64,000 nucleotides of DNA, taken from Arthrobacter echini (GTDB lineage Bacteria; Actinomycetota; Actinomycetes; Actinomycetales; Micrococcaceae). Made by a program: the position numbers and the translations under genes. The notes beneath the pieces were generated by a model. It made no database searches. It worked only from the letters and a program-made list of their open reading frames with translations, and was not told the DNA's origin. The stretch spans positions 248,001 through 312,000 of the forward strand of contig NZ_VSLD01000001.1 of assembly GCF_008107445.1 (NCBI RefSeq), written 5' to 3'. Within the stretch, counting starts at the first letter, position 1. Every line of letters begins with the position of its first letter. This document shows positions 53,818 through 63,631 of this stretch, in pieces.

Positions 53818-56361
53818 TCAGGCGGCGGCGACCCGCTGGTCGAGGTACTCGGCGAGATAGGGCGCCGTGATGCTCGTTCCACGGTCGAGATCGGCGATCT
53901 GCCGGGGCGTTCCGGTGGCCACGATGGTCCCGCCGGCCGAACCACCACCGGGGCCCAGATCGATCACCCAGTCCGCCGCCGCCACCACGGCCATGGTGTG
54001 CTCCACGACCACCACGGTGTTCCCCGCTGCCACGAGCTTCCGGAGCTGCGCGAGGAGCAGGACGACGTCGGCCGGGTGCAGGCCCGTCGTCGGTTCGTCG
54101 AGCAGATACAGGGTGTGGCCCCTGCGGGCACGCTGGAGCTCGGTGGCCAGCTTGATGCGCTGGGCCTCACCGCCGGAGAGCTCGGTGGCAGGCTGTCCGA
54201 GGCGCAGATAGCCCAGCCCCACCTCGCGGAGTGTCTCCAGGGACCGGGCCGCCGCAGGGATGTTCGCCAGGAACACCTCGGCGTCGTCGACCGTCATCCC
54301 GAGGACGTCGGCGATGGTGCGCCCGTCCAGGGTGACGGTCAGCGTCTCGTCGTTGTACCGGGCTCCGTGACACGTGGGGCAGGGGCCGTAGCTGCCGGGC
54401 AGGAACAGGAGCTCCACCGACACGAAGCCCTCGCCCTGGCAGGTCTCGCATCGCCCGCCCGGGACGTTGAAGGAGAAGCGGCCCATCCCGAAGCCCTTGG
54501 CGCGAGCAGCCGGGGTGGCCGCGAAAGCCTTCCGGACGGCGTCGAACAGGCCCGTGTACGTGGCCAGATTGGAGCGGGGCGTCCGGCCGATGGGCTTCTG
54601 GTTCACGCTGACCAGGCGGTCGATGTGCTCGAGTCCGCTGATCCCGGCGACCACCGCACCAGTCACGGCGTCCTCGTCGGGCTCGGTGTCCGCCGGCTCG
54701 AGATCGGCCGGGGTGTCGTTGCGGACGTGCCGCCCGACGCCCTCGGCGAGGACCGAGCTGACGAGGGTGGATTTGCCCGAGCCGGACACCCCGGTGACGG
54801 CCGTGAGGACACCCACGGGGATGTCGGCGTCGAGCCCCACGAGATTGTGGCGGTGGATGCCTTCGAGATGGAGCCAGCCCGAGGGCTCGCGCGGCTCGGC
54901 GGTGTCTGGAGTGGTGGTCGGTGCCAGGAACGGTGCCGTGAGGGATTCGGGCACGTCCTGGAGCCCGTCCACGGGCCCGCTGTAGACGATGGTCCCGCCG
55001 CCCTGGCCCGCGAGTGGGCCGACGTCCACGATCCACTCGGCCCGCCGCACCACGTCCATGTTGTGCTCCACCACGAAGACGGTGTTCCCGGCGTCCTTCA
55101 GTGCCTCCAGGACGCCCAGGAGCGGTTCCACGTCGGCGGGGTGCAGACCGGCGGAGGGTTCGTCGAGCACGTAGATCACGCCGAACAGGCCGGAGCGCAA
55201 CTGGGTGGCGATGCGCAGTCGCTGCATCTCGCCCGGAGAGAGTGTGGGCGTGGCCCTGCTGAGGCTCAGGTAGCCCAGTCCCAGGTCCACCAGCACCTCG
55301 AGCCGCTGGATCAGGTCCCGGCTGATGGTCACGGAGACCTCCGTCCGCTCACCCGAGCTGGACGAGCGGTGTGCGGCGGTCGGGTGCTCGACGGCGGCGG
55401 CCGGCGCGAGGTGCGCTGTCAGCTCCGCGAGAGGCAGGGCGTTCGCCTCGGAGATGGACAGTCCCGCGAAGGTCACCGCGAGCGCCTCGTGGCGCAGCCC
55501 GGTCCCTCCGCACAGGGTGCAGGGGCCGGATTCCATGAACGGCAGCACGCGGTCCCGCATCTGCTGGCTCTTGGAATCGTGCAGGGTGTGCATGACGTAG
55601 CTCTTCGCGCTCCAGAACCTTCCCTTGTAGGGTTTGGCGATCCGGTCCCGCTGGGGGGTGACGTCGACCACGGGCTGCTCGTCGGTGAACAGCAGCCACG
55701 AGCGTGCTTCCTCGGGGAGATCACGCCAGGGGATGTCGATGTCATAGCCGAGCTCGCGGACGATGTCCCGGAGGTTCTTGCCCTGCCAGGCACCGGGCCA
55801 CGCGGCGATGGCGCCCTCGGTGATGCTCAGTGAGGGGTCGGGGACGAGGGTCTGCTCCGTGACGTCGCGAGCGATGCCCAGACCGTGGCAGCGGGGGCAG
55901 GCTCCGGCAGCGGTATTGGGCGAGAACGCATCGGAGTCCAGCCTGCCCTCGACTCCCTCGGGATAGGTTCCGGCGCGGGAGTAGAGCATTCGCAGTGAGT
56001 TCGAGAGCGTGGTCAGCGTACCCACCGTGGAGCGCGCGCTCGGGGTTCCGCGGCGCTGCTGCAGGGCGACGGCGGGCGGGAGCCCGGTGATCGACCCGAC
56101 GTGCGGTGTGTTGCCCTGCTGGATGAGGCGCCGCGCATAGGGCGCGACCGACTCGAGATAGCGGCGCTGGGCCTCGGCGAAGATGGTCCCGAAGGCAAGC
56201 GACGACTTCCCGGACCCGGAGACGCCGGTGAAGGCGACGACGGCGTCGCGTGGGCAGTCGACGTCGACGGCGCGGAGGTTGTTCTCACTCGCGCCGCGCA
56301 CGCGGACGAAACCCTCTCGCGTACTGCTCGTCTCGGCGGGGGCGTTGATCAGTTCAGTCAC
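53818..56361 (-). CDS. UvrA-like ABC ATPase (excinuclease subunit A paralogue)
   Basis: 847 residues with the UvrA layout: Walker [10 protein letters not shown] at 46-54, zinc modules [16 protein letters not shown] and CETCQGEG...CPTCHGARY, a second Walker [10 protein letters not shown] and two signatures, [15 protein letters not shown] and [15 protein letters not shown]. It is about 100 residues shorter than housekeeping UvrA, and the first signature is LSPGE rather than LSGGE. This fits UvrA2-type paralogues linked to drug tolerance or damage sensing. GTG 56361 chosen (AGGG eight bases upstream); GTG 56367 is possible. No uvrB or uvrC nearby. Confidence 0.87.
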   Translation of the reverse strand: MTELINAPAETSSTREGFVRVRGASENNLRAVDVDCPRDAVVAFTGVSGSGKSSLAFGTIFAEAQRRYLESVAPYARRLIQQGNTPHVGSITGLPPAVALQQRRGTPSARSTVGTLTTLSNSLRMLYSRAGTYPEGVEGRLDSDAFSPNTAAGACPRCHGLGIARDVTEQTLVPDPSLSITEGAIAAWPGAWQGKNLRDIVRELGYDIDIPWRDLPEEARSWLLFTDEQPVVDVTPQRDRIAKPYKGRFWSAKSYVMHTLHDSKSQQMRDRVLPFMESGPCTLCGGTGLRHEALAVTFAGLSISEANALPLAELTAHLAPAAAVEHPTAAHRSSSSGERTEVSVTISRDLIQRLEVLVDLGLGYLSLSRATPTLSPGEMQRLRIATQLRSGLFGVIYVLDEPSAGLHPADVEPLLGVLEALKDAGNTVFVVEHNMDVVRRAEWIVDVGPLAGQGGGTIVYSGPVDGLQDVPESLTAPFLAPTTTPDTAEPREPSGWLHLEGIHRHNLVGLDADIPVGVLTAVTGVSGSGKSTLVSSVLAEGVGRHVRNDTPADLEPADTEPDEDAVTGAVVAGISGLEHIDRLVSVNQKPIGRTPRSNLATYTGLFDAVRKAFAATPAARAKGFGMGRFSFNVPGGRCETCQGEGFVSVELLFLPGSYGPCPTCHGARYNDETLTVTLDGRTIADVLGMTVDDAEVFLANIPAAARSLETLREVGLGYLRLGQPATELSGGEAQRIKLATELQRARRGHTLYLLDEPTTGLHPADVVLLLAQLRKLVAAGNTVVVVEHTMAVVAAADWVIDLGPGGGSAGGTIVATGTPRQIADLDRGTSITAPYLAEYLDQRVAAA

Positions 56362-56630
56362 CGTCACCACCCTACGGTCATTCGGTCCCCGGACTGCCCT
56401 GCGCAGGCTGACCAGGCGGAGGGGCACGTCGCGGGGCGAGCCGCGGTCATGGCGATCCGCCTGGGCCGGCCTGGTCGACCCGACCCCACGGCACGGGGAG
56501 AGGACGGTCCAGTCCACCTGTGGGAGAGTCGCTTCCGTTCGCCGAGCAACCGAAGTCCCGTTGGGGCATTCTTGTGCCCCCGCTGCCCGACGCATCCGAA
56601 GTCTTGCGGGTGGATCCCATGATTCCGGGC

Positions 56631-57131
56631 CTAATCCCCGGTAGATCCGTCCAGCAGCTCGCGCAGAATATCCAGATGACCGCAGTGCCTACCCGTTTCC
56701 TCGATCATGTGCACCAGAACCCACCGCACGCTCTGTCCGCCGTCGCCAGCGCGGCAGCGATCCTCCAGCCCATACCGCTCGAGAACGTCACGGGACTGGC
56801 GGCAGGCAGCCTCGTAGTCCCCAATGATGTTCACCAGGCTGTCCTCTTCACTCACCCGGAATTCGCCGTCGGGGTCCTCCGCGGACCACCGGGTGGGCAC
56901 GTCATGCCGCCCGTCAATCCGGTCCTGGAACCAGAACAGTTCAACGTCTGTCAGGTGTTGCACCGATCCTGACACCGTCGTCAGCGAAGGTACGAGCCGC
57001 CTGGTGCCGTCGGTATTGCTGAGGCCACTGGCCTTCATCACTACCGTTGCCCGGAAGTAGTCCAGGAAGCCGGTCAGTGTCTCCCGCTCTCCGGCCGCCA
57101 CAGGTGGTTCCGTCCGGCTGTCGTGTCCCAT
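56631..57131 (-). CDS. DinB/DUF664 family protein
   Basis: 166 residues, four-helix-bundle protein of the DinB-like group. Metal-site histidines appear in SVQHLTDVELFWFQDR and HMIEETGRHCGHLDILRE. Family members include thiol-dependent enzymes (mycothiol or bacillithiol S-transferases), so in an actinobacterium a mycothiol-using role is possible but unproven. ATG 57131; 270 bases upstream of the UvrA-like gene in the same direction. The gap between them shows no further gene. Confidence 0.85.
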   Translation of the reverse strand: MGHDSRTEPPVAAGERETLTGFLDYFRATVVMKASGLSNTDGTRRLVPSLTTVSGSVQHLTDVELFWFQDRIDGRHDVPTRWSAEDPDGEFRVSEEDSLVNIIGDYEAACRQSRDVLERYGLEDRCRAGDGGQSVRWVLVHMIEETGRHCGHLDILRELLDGSTGD

Positions 57132-57431
57132 CCGACCAACCTAGTCAGGGGAGTCGAGCCACAGTGCAGGCGCGCCGACCACGACGAACAGGGACGAGCG
57201 GAACGGCTCAGGAAGAAGTCTCATACGCCGATCGGGGTGTGGAACAGCCTCGTGAGCGCCCAGCCCAACGCTGGTTCCGTTCACGGTCGCGGGGCCAATC
57301 CCGATCCGTAGGTTCGGGTCTGCTGCACGGATAGGTGAGGCCGTCCCGCTGTCGGTTCCTACAGAGCCCTCGCGCCAAGCGTGTCGTAAAGTCGTTGAGG
57401 GGGCCCGTCCGCACGCTACCTGGAGGCTCCC
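57132..57431. other. Divergent intergenic region, no gene seen
   Basis: 300 bases between the DinB-like gene and the acyltransferase gene. Short frames exist on both strands, but none has a convincing start or composition. No tRNA-like fold or clear promoter pair was recognised. Confidence 0.5.
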
Positions 57432-59663
57432 ATGCACACCGCGCCCCCCTCCGATCCCGCTCACACGGGGCCCCGGCGAGAGGCTGCGTCCGGGAGGACA
57501 CGCATTAGGCCGGACATCCAGGGCCTGCGCGCCCTGGCGGTCGTGGTGGTGGTACTGGATCATCTGATCGGGTGGCCGAGCGGCGGCTTCATCGGCGTGG
57601 ACATCTTCTTCGTCATCTCGGGCTTCCTCATTACGGGGCTCCTTCTCCGGGAGTACGAGAAGGCCGGGCGCATCTCCTTCGGCAACTTCTACCGGCGGCG
57701 CATCAAGCGCATCATTCCGGCGTCGCTCGTCGTGATCGTAGTGACCCTCCTCGGGGCCTACGCGATTTTCAGGCCCTCCCGCTTCCACGGGACGGCGCAG
57801 GACGGCGTGGCAGCGGCGCTGTTCTACGCCAACCGGCGCTTTGCAGCCATTGGCACCGACTACTTCCGGGCGAACGTACCGGTCTCTCCCCTGCAGCACT
57901 TCTGGTCCCTGTCCGTCGAGGAGCAGTTCTACTTCGTGTGGCCCGCCGTGATGCTCCTGGTGCTGACGTTGGTGGCAAAGCAGCCGAACGGTGGTCCCGC
58001 GCAAGCCCGGCTCTGCGCAGGACTCATCATCGGACTGATCTCCGTGGCATCCTTTGCCTGGGCATTCCGGGAAACGCAGACCTCACCAACCCAGGCCTAC
58101 TTCTCCACGTTCTCCCGCGGCTGGGAACTCGGTGCCGGTACGGCTCTGGCCTGCGCCGCACCGCTGTGCAGCCGACTCGCTGCGAGGGTGCGTCCGCTGC
58201 TGGCCTGGCTGGGCATCGGCCTGATGGTGGCCGGGCTGTTCCTCGTCGACTCGTCCTCGGCCTTCCCTGCACCGTGGGCACTTCTCCCTGTCCTCGGTGC
58301 GGTCCTCGTGATCCTGGCCGGTACCGGTGCGGACAGACACCGGTTCCTGCTGCCCCTCACCAATCCCGTGAGCGGGTACCTCGGCAACATCTCCTACTCG
58401 CTGTACCTTTGGCACTTCCCGGTGATCATCATCGGCGGCGCCGTGTTCCTCGGCCGGGGCCCCGTATTCTACCTGGGCTGCGCTGCAGCGATGATCCTCC
58501 TCGCGGTGTTCTCCTACCACCTCATCGAGGACCCGGTCCGTAGGTCCTCGTGGCTCTCCGGGCAGAGAGCAGGGGCTGCCGGAACGACGACGCCGGACAG
58601 GAAGGCAGCTCACGAAACGGCGCGTCGGGCCGGCTTCCAGCGAGCCGCCATAGCTGCCGGCCTCACGGCCGTTCTGGCGACAGGAGCGGTGCCCCTCGTA
58701 CCAGAGCATGCCCGGGCCATTGAGCTGGCCGGCAAGGAAGCGCCCGCCGTGTCGGATGAGACGGCCATTTTGCAGAGGCAGATCCGCAGTGCGCTCGAGA
58801 AGGAGGACTGGCCGCAGCTGGAACCCAGTATGGACGAGGCGATGAACGGACCGTTGGCTTCCGGAGAAATCAGCGCCTGCGGTGGTACCGGACGCTTGGA
58901 TATCAGAGAGTGCACGTGGGGTGACCCTGATGCCACCCGACGCGCAGTGGTTGTCGGCGACTCGATCGCAATGTCCTGGACGTCGACAGCGCGAGACGTG
59001 TTCAGATCCGCGGATGGCTGGGCGGTCACCAGCCTCGCTTCGTCCGGCTGCACCTTCACGGACACCCTCGTGAAGAATCCTTCCCCGAGACTCGTGGCGG
59101 CGTGCGAAGGGCGGAAAGCGCAGGCTGTGGAGGCTATCACCAGACTCCGACCAGAGGTCGTGATCATTTCCAACACGTACGAGCCGCGAATCCCCGCGGG
59201 CCGGGACGAGCCAATGAGTCCGGAGGAGTGGAAGGACAGCACACAGGAAATTGTGTCCCGCTTCAGCGATTCCGTGGGCTCCGTCATATTCCTCTCGCCC
59301 CCACCCCTCACCACCGACATCCAGACGTGCTATTCGAAGATCGCCGACCCATCCTTCTGCGCCGGACAGATCGACGCGCAGTGGCACACCTTCGCGACCG
59401 CCGAACAGGAGCTCGCCGCAGAACTCGGTGCGCTCTACGTGAGTCCGGAACTCTGGTTCTGCACAGAGAATTGGTGCCCGAGCTTCATCGGGAACACTCC
59501 CGTGATGCGGGACCTCGTCCACATGACGCCGCAGTTCCAAACCAAACTGGTACCCGCCCTACGCCACGAGCTCGAAAATCACGCCATCCTCGAATCCCGA
59601 CAGTCCTCTCCCCGGGAAAGCCGTGACCAGCCACGAGAACGGCTTCCGTTACCTTATTCGTGA
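57432..59663 (+). CDS. Acyltransferase-3/SGNH fusion (OafA-like) cell-surface O-acetyltransferase
   Basis: 743 residues. The N-terminal integral-membrane acyltransferase-3 domain (DIQGLRALAVVVVVLDHLIGW with the catalytic His, then GGFIGVDIFFVISGFLITG across helix 2) spans about 10 helices to residue ~380. The C-terminal extracytoplasmic SGNH domain has block I VVVGDSIAMSW and a late DLVHMT carrying the Asp/His pair. Such proteins move acetyl groups across the membrane onto cell-wall glycans or exopolysaccharide. GGAGG precedes the ATG. No glycan cluster accompanies it. Confidence 0.9.
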   Translation: MHTAPPSDPAHTGPRREAASGRTRIRPDIQGLRALAVVVVVLDHLIGWPSGGFIGVDIFFVISGFLITGLLLREYEKAGRISFGNFYRRRIKRIIPASLVVIVVTLLGAYAIFRPSRFHGTAQDGVAAALFYANRRFAAIGTDYFRANVPVSPLQHFWSLSVEEQFYFVWPAVMLLVLTLVAKQPNGGPAQARLCAGLIIGLISVASFAWAFRETQTSPTQAYFSTFSRGWELGAGTALACAAPLCSRLAARVRPLLAWLGIGLMVAGLFLVDSSSAFPAPWALLPVLGAVLVILAGTGADRHRFLLPLTNPVSGYLGNISYSLYLWHFPVIIIGGAVFLGRGPVFYLGCAAAMILLAVFSYHLIEDPVRRSSWLSGQRAGAAGTTTPDRKAAHETARRAGFQRAAIAAGLTAVLATGAVPLVPEHARAIELAGKEAPAVSDETAILQRQIRSALEKEDWPQLEPSMDEAMNGPLASGEISACGGTGRLDIRECTWGDPDATRRAVVVGDSIAMSWTSTARDVFRSADGWAVTSLASSGCTFTDTLVKNPSPRLVAACEGRKAQAVEAITRLRPEVVIISNTYEPRIPAGRDEPMSPEEWKDSTQEIVSRFSDSVGSVIFLSPPPLTTDIQTCYSKIADPSFCAGQIDAQWHTFATAEQELAAELGALYVSPELWFCTENWCPSFIGNTPVMRDLVHMTPQFQTKLVPALRHELENHAILESRQSSPRESRDQPRERLPLPYS

Positions 59664-59762
59664 CTCTGGTCCTGCTACACGATGTGGGTCTCTCGAAATG
59701 ATCCACGACGACTCGCGTCCGTGCCCCTTTCCGCATCGACCTTCACCTGAGAAGGTAGCGGG

Positions 59763-60971
59763 ATGACCCTGGACATCGCGGCCCTCCGCGCTCACTTCCC
59801 CGCCCTGCTCACCGGCACCGCACACTTCGACGGCCCCGGCGGAACACAGACCCCCACCATGGTGGGAGCCGCGATAGCCGATACCCTCACCGGGCCGCTG
59901 TCCATCCGCGGCTCCGGTACGGGATCGGAAACCAACGCCGAAGTGGCGGTCGGCGAATTCCGGGCAGCCATGGCCGATCTGCTGGGAGCGCACCCTCGCG
60001 GTGTCGTCTATGGGCGAAGCGCAACGCAGCTGACCTATGACTTCTCGCGCCACCTCGCCAAGACCTGGCAGCCAGGGGATGAGATCGTCGTCTCACGCCT
60101 GGACCATGACTCCAACATCCGCCCGTGGGTGCAAGCTGCCGCATCGGTCGGCGCCACCGTGCGCTGGATCGATTTCGACCCGGACACCACGGAGATCGAC
60201 GACGCGTCCGTCGCAGCCGCGATAACAGAGCGCACGAAGCTGGTGGCAATCACCGCCGCGTCGAACCTGCTCGGCACCAAACCGCCGGTGCGCCGCATCG
60301 CCGAGGCCGCTCACGCGGTCGGCGCCCTGGTCTACGTGGACGGGGTGCACTACACCGCCCATGCGGCCGTCGATGTGACGGCGCTGGGAGCGGACTTCTT
60401 CGCCTGTTCGCCCTACAAGTTCCTCGGGCCCCACTGCGGTGTCCTCGTAGCCGACCCGGAACTGCTGGAGTCACTGCAGCCGGACAAGCTGCTGCCGTCC
60501 ACGAACGAGGTGCCCGAGCGGTTCGAGTTCGGCACCCTCCCTTACGAGATCATGGCCGGAGCTACGGCGGCCGTGAATTTCCTCGCGGCGATCGCGCCCG
60601 GCGCCGGAACCGGCCGCCGTGCTCGCCTTCTTGCCTCCGCCCACGTGGTCGAGGAGCACGAGCTCGCAATGCGCTCCCGCATCGAGACAGGGCTGGCGGA
60701 CCTCGGCCCCGCCGTCACGATGCACTCGAAGGCCCAGGATCGGACGCCGACACTGCTGGTGACCTTCCCGGGCCGGTCCTCCACGGACGCCTACCGGTTC
60801 CTCGTGGAACGGAACATCCTCGCGCCGGCCGGCTCGTTCTACGCCTACGAAGCCTTCCGTCGCCTCAATCTCGAGGACACCGCCGCACTGCGGATCGGCG
60901 TCGCGCCCTACACCGACGACGACGACGCCGACCGTCTCGTGGCCGCGCTCGGCGAGTTCGTTGCGTCGTAG
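59763..60971 (+). CDS. Cysteine desulfurase-like PLP enzyme
   Basis: 402-residue class V aminotransferase-fold protein. HFDGPGGTQTP at the start, the cofactor aspartate in VYVDGVHYTAH and the Schiff-base lysine in ACSPYKFLGPHCG are seen. The flexible active-site cysteine loop of real IscS/SufS is not apparent, and the group (TIGR01976-like) is known as cysteine desulfurase-like proteins with unclear substrate. Starts at ATG 59763 with GAAGG upstream. Convergent with the dehydrogenase operon; no Fe-S assembly gene adjacent. Confidence 0.87.
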   Translation: MTLDIAALRAHFPALLTGTAHFDGPGGTQTPTMVGAAIADTLTGPLSIRGSGTGSETNAEVAVGEFRAAMADLLGAHPRGVVYGRSATQLTYDFSRHLAKTWQPGDEIVVSRLDHDSNIRPWVQAAASVGATVRWIDFDPDTTEIDDASVAAAITERTKLVAITAASNLLGTKPPVRRIAEAAHAVGALVYVDGVHYTAHAAVDVTALGADFFACSPYKFLGPHCGVLVADPELLESLQPDKLLPSTNEVPERFEFGTLPYEIMAGATAAVNFLAAIAPGAGTGRRARLLASAHVVEEHELAMRSRIETGLADLGPAVTMHSKAQDRTPTLLVTFPGRSSTDAYRFLVERNILAPAGSFYAYEAFRRLNLEDTAALRIGVAPYTDDDDADRLVAALGEFVAS

Positions 60972-60996
60972 TGCGGGGGTGAGGATCGTCGCGGTC

Positions 60997-62553
60997 CTAC
61001 AGGTCGGCGAGCAGCCCGCCCGGGTTCTCCATCGCGTCCGCGACGAAGCGCAGGAAGCCACCGGCGGTGCCACCGTCGCAGACGCGGTGATCGAAGGCGA
61101 GCGTCAGTTCGGTGATCTTCCGCACCGCGAGCTGACCGTCCACCACCCAGGGCCGGTCCATGATCCGGCCCATGCCGAGGATCGCGGACTCCGGATAGTT
61201 GATGATCGCCGCGCTGCCGTCCACCCCGAACACGCCGTAGTTGTTGAGGGTAAAGGTGCCGGAGGACAGCTCCGAAGGCGTCGCCTTGCCCTCGCGCGCC
61301 AGGGCAGCGAGACGACGGATCTCGGCGTCGAGTGCGCGCGCCGACATGGTGTCCGCACGTCGGACGCTGGGCACCACGAGCCCGCGGTCGGTCTGCGCGG
61401 CGATGCCGAGATTCACGCCGTCCACACGGACGAGCTCCTGCGTGCCGTCGTCGGCGATGGCGATCCGGCTGTTCAGCTCGGGGTAGCGGGCCAGACCGGC
61501 GACGACGAAGCGCGCCACAAAGGCCAGGATGCCCGGCACGGCGTCGGGGGTGCGGCGCTTCATGCCCTCGCGCAGCTCCATCAGGGCCGTGACGTCCACG
61601 TCGACCCAGACGGTCGCCTCGGGGATCTCCCGCCTGCTGCGCGTCATGGCGTCGGCGATGGTCCGGCGGACCCCGCGCAGCGGTGTGCGCTCCAGGACGG
61701 CCAGACCGGATCGGGAATCCGCGACCGCATCGACGTCGGCGCTGGCCTGTGCCGCCTCCGGCGCTCCGGCGGCCGTGAGGGGTGGTGCCGCGCTCCCTGA
61801 GATCGCCGCGATGACGTCGCGGCGCAGGATCAGGCCCTGCTCCCCCGAGCCCGTCAGATCAGCAAGCCTCAGACCGTTCTCACGCGCGAGTCTGCGGACC
61901 AGCGGGGAGATGCAGATCGGAGCTCTCGCTCCTGGTCCCGCCACGGTCGATGCTGGGCGGGGCGACGGCGGGTCGGCGGGCGTGGAAGCCGCAGCCGGTG
62001 GGGCGGTGGGCGTCGCGGCGTTCGGCGTTGCGGCGGGCGGAGCCCCTGCATCCAGGCCGGCAGGCTTGGCGGCGGCCTTCCGCGGACGCGTGCGCCCCCC
62101 GGTCAGGCCGCCGGGGGTGCCGTACCCGATCAGCACGTTGCCCGAGCCCTCTGCGGCCACGGGTGATTCATCATTGTCCTGCGTCGCGGCAGCAGGCACC
62201 CCGGCCTCCTCGCGCACGGCGGCGGCAGCTGTGAGGAGGGCGGGGTCGCCAGCGGCGATCGACTCCTCCACATCATCAGATTCCTCCGAGCCTTCGGGCC
62301 GCACGGACAGGAACGGCGCTCCAACGTCGAGCACTTGTCCCGGCCTCCCATGCAGGACGGCGACGGTCCCCTCGAAGGGCGAGGGCACCTCCACCACGGA
62401 CTTGGCTGTCTCCACCTCCGCGATGGGCTGGTCGACGGCGACGGCGTCGCCCTCGGCGACGAGCCAGGTCACCAGCTCCGCCTCGGTGAGGCCCTCCCCG
62501 AGGTCGGGGAGGGCGAAGACCAGGAGTTTCGCTGTCTCTGGAGCGGCGGTCAT
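60997..62553 (-). CDS. 2-Oxoacid dehydrogenase E2 (dihydrolipoamide acyltransferase)
   Basis: 518 residues. Lipoyl domain with modified lysine in VETAKSVVEVPSPFEG (about residue 50), long Ala/Pro/Thr-rich linker (residues ~110-215), peripheral subunit-binding domain (ISPLVRRLARENGLRLADLTGSG), and catalytic domain ending in DHRVCDGGTAGGFLRFV with the HxxxDG motif. One lipoyl domain and the operon with separate E1 alpha and beta genes point to branched-chain 2-oxoacid dehydrogenase rather than pyruvate dehydrogenase, which uses a homodimeric AceE in most actinobacteria. Confidence 0.9.
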   Translation of the reverse strand: MTAAPETAKLLVFALPDLGEGLTEAELVTWLVAEGDAVAVDQPIAEVETAKSVVEVPSPFEGTVAVLHGRPGQVLDVGAPFLSVRPEGSEESDDVEESIAAGDPALLTAAAAVREEAGVPAAATQDNDESPVAAEGSGNVLIGYGTPGGLTGGRTRPRKAAAKPAGLDAGAPPAATPNAATPTAPPAAASTPADPPSPRPASTVAGPGARAPICISPLVRRLARENGLRLADLTGSGEQGLILRRDVIAAISGSAAPPLTAAGAPEAAQASADVDAVADSRSGLAVLERTPLRGVRRTIADAMTRSRREIPEATVWVDVDVTALMELREGMKRRTPDAVPGILAFVARFVVAGLARYPELNSRIAIADDGTQELVRVDGVNLGIAAQTDRGLVVPSVRRADTMSARALDAEIRRLAALAREGKATPSELSSGTFTLNNYGVFGVDGSAAIINYPESAILGMGRIMDRPWVVDGQLAVRKITELTLAFDHRVCDGGTAGGFLRFVADAMENPGGLLADL

Positions 62554-62554
62554 G

Positions 62555-63631
62555 TCAGTCCTCCCATTGCAGGGCGTCGACGGCGTCGAGGATGCGGTCC
62601 ACGCTCGGCAGGTAGAAGTGCTCGAGCTTCGGTGACGGGAAGGGGATGTCGAACCCGGTCACGCGGAGCACCGGCGCGGCGAGCGAGTGGAAGCAGCGCT
62701 CCTGCACCCGCGCCACGATCTCGGAGGCCACCGAGGCGAAGCCCGGCGCCTCGGCCACGACCACGGCACGACCGGTGCGTCGGACGCTCTCGGTGACGGT
62801 CTCGTCGTCGAACGGGACGATCGAGCGCAGATCGATGACTTCGATCGAGCGTCCCTCCTCGGCGGCCGCAGCAGCAGCGGCGAGCGCCGTCGGCACCGAC
62901 GGGCCGTAGCTGATGAGGGTCGCGTCGGTCCCGGCGCGGGCGACGACGGCGCGTCCGATGCGGCGCGGTGCCTCGCCGTCGTCGAACGTCCTGCGGAGCT
63001 CGGCGAGGTCGACCTCCTCCTTGGACCAGTACAGCTTCTTGGGTTCCAGGAACACCACGGGATCGGGCGAGGCGATGGCCTCGCGCAGCATGAAGTAGGC
63101 GTCGCGCACGGTCGCTGGAGCGAGGACCGTCAGACCGGGTGTGTGGGCGTAGTAGGCCTCTGACGAGTCGCAGTGGTGCTCCACCCCGCCGATCCCGCCG
63201 GCGTAGGGGATCCGGATGACGATCGGCAGGCGGACCTTGCCCTTGGTGCGGTTCGGCATCTTCGCCACGTGGCTGACCACCTGCTCGAAGGCCGGGTAGG
63301 CGAAGGCGTCGAACTGCATCTCGACCACGGGCCTCATGCCGTTCATCGCCATCCCCACGGCCATGCCCATGATGCCGGCCTCGGCGAGCGGCGTGTCGAA
63401 ACACCGCTCCTCGCCGAACCGGGCGGTCAGCCCGTCCGTGATGCGGAAGACTCCGCCGAGTGGCCCCACGTCCTCGCCGAACATCAGCACGGCGGGATCA
63501 GCCTCCATGGCGTCGGCGAGGGCCGCGTTGAGCGCCATCGCGAAGGTCGAGGTGGTCGTGGCTGCACGGGCGGGGGTGGCGTCGGGCTGGCCGATACCGT
63601 CCGCGACGGGCGCTTCGGTGGTCTGCGTCAT
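62555..63631 (-). CDS. 2-Oxoacid dehydrogenase E1 beta subunit
   Basis: 358-residue transketolase-like subunit: LMFGEDVGPLGGVFRITDGL, DTPLAEAGIMGMAVGMAMNG and the C-terminal FDIPFPSPKLEHFYLPSVDRIL. It ends one base before the E2 start and its ATG overlaps the E1 alpha stop (ATGA), so the three are translated together. Forms the alpha2beta2 ThDP enzyme decarboxylating branched 2-oxoacids. The first 25 residues are a variable extension. Confidence 0.9.
   Translation of the reverse strand: MTQTTEAPVADGIGQPDATPARAATTTSTFAMALNAALADAMEADPAVLMFGEDVGPLGGVFRITDGLTARFGEERCFDTPLAEAGIMGMAVGMAMNGMRPVVEMQFDAFAYPAFEQVVSHVAKMPNRTKGKVRLPIVIRIPYAGGIGGVEHHCDSSEAYYAHTPGLTVLAPATVRDAYFMLREAIASPDPVVFLEPKKLYWSKEEVDLAELRRTFDDGEAPRRIGRAVVARAGTDATLISYGPSVPTALAAAAAAAEEGRSIEVIDLRSIVPFDDETVTESVRRTGRAVVVAEAPGFASVASEIVARVQERCFHSLAAPVLRVTGFDIPFPSPKLEHFYLPSVDRILDAVDALQWED

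Noticed and set aside
57132-57431. Possible small genes or tRNA in the divergent gap before the acyltransferase
   Set aside because: Short frames on both strands lack start signals, and no cloverleaf arms could be paired.
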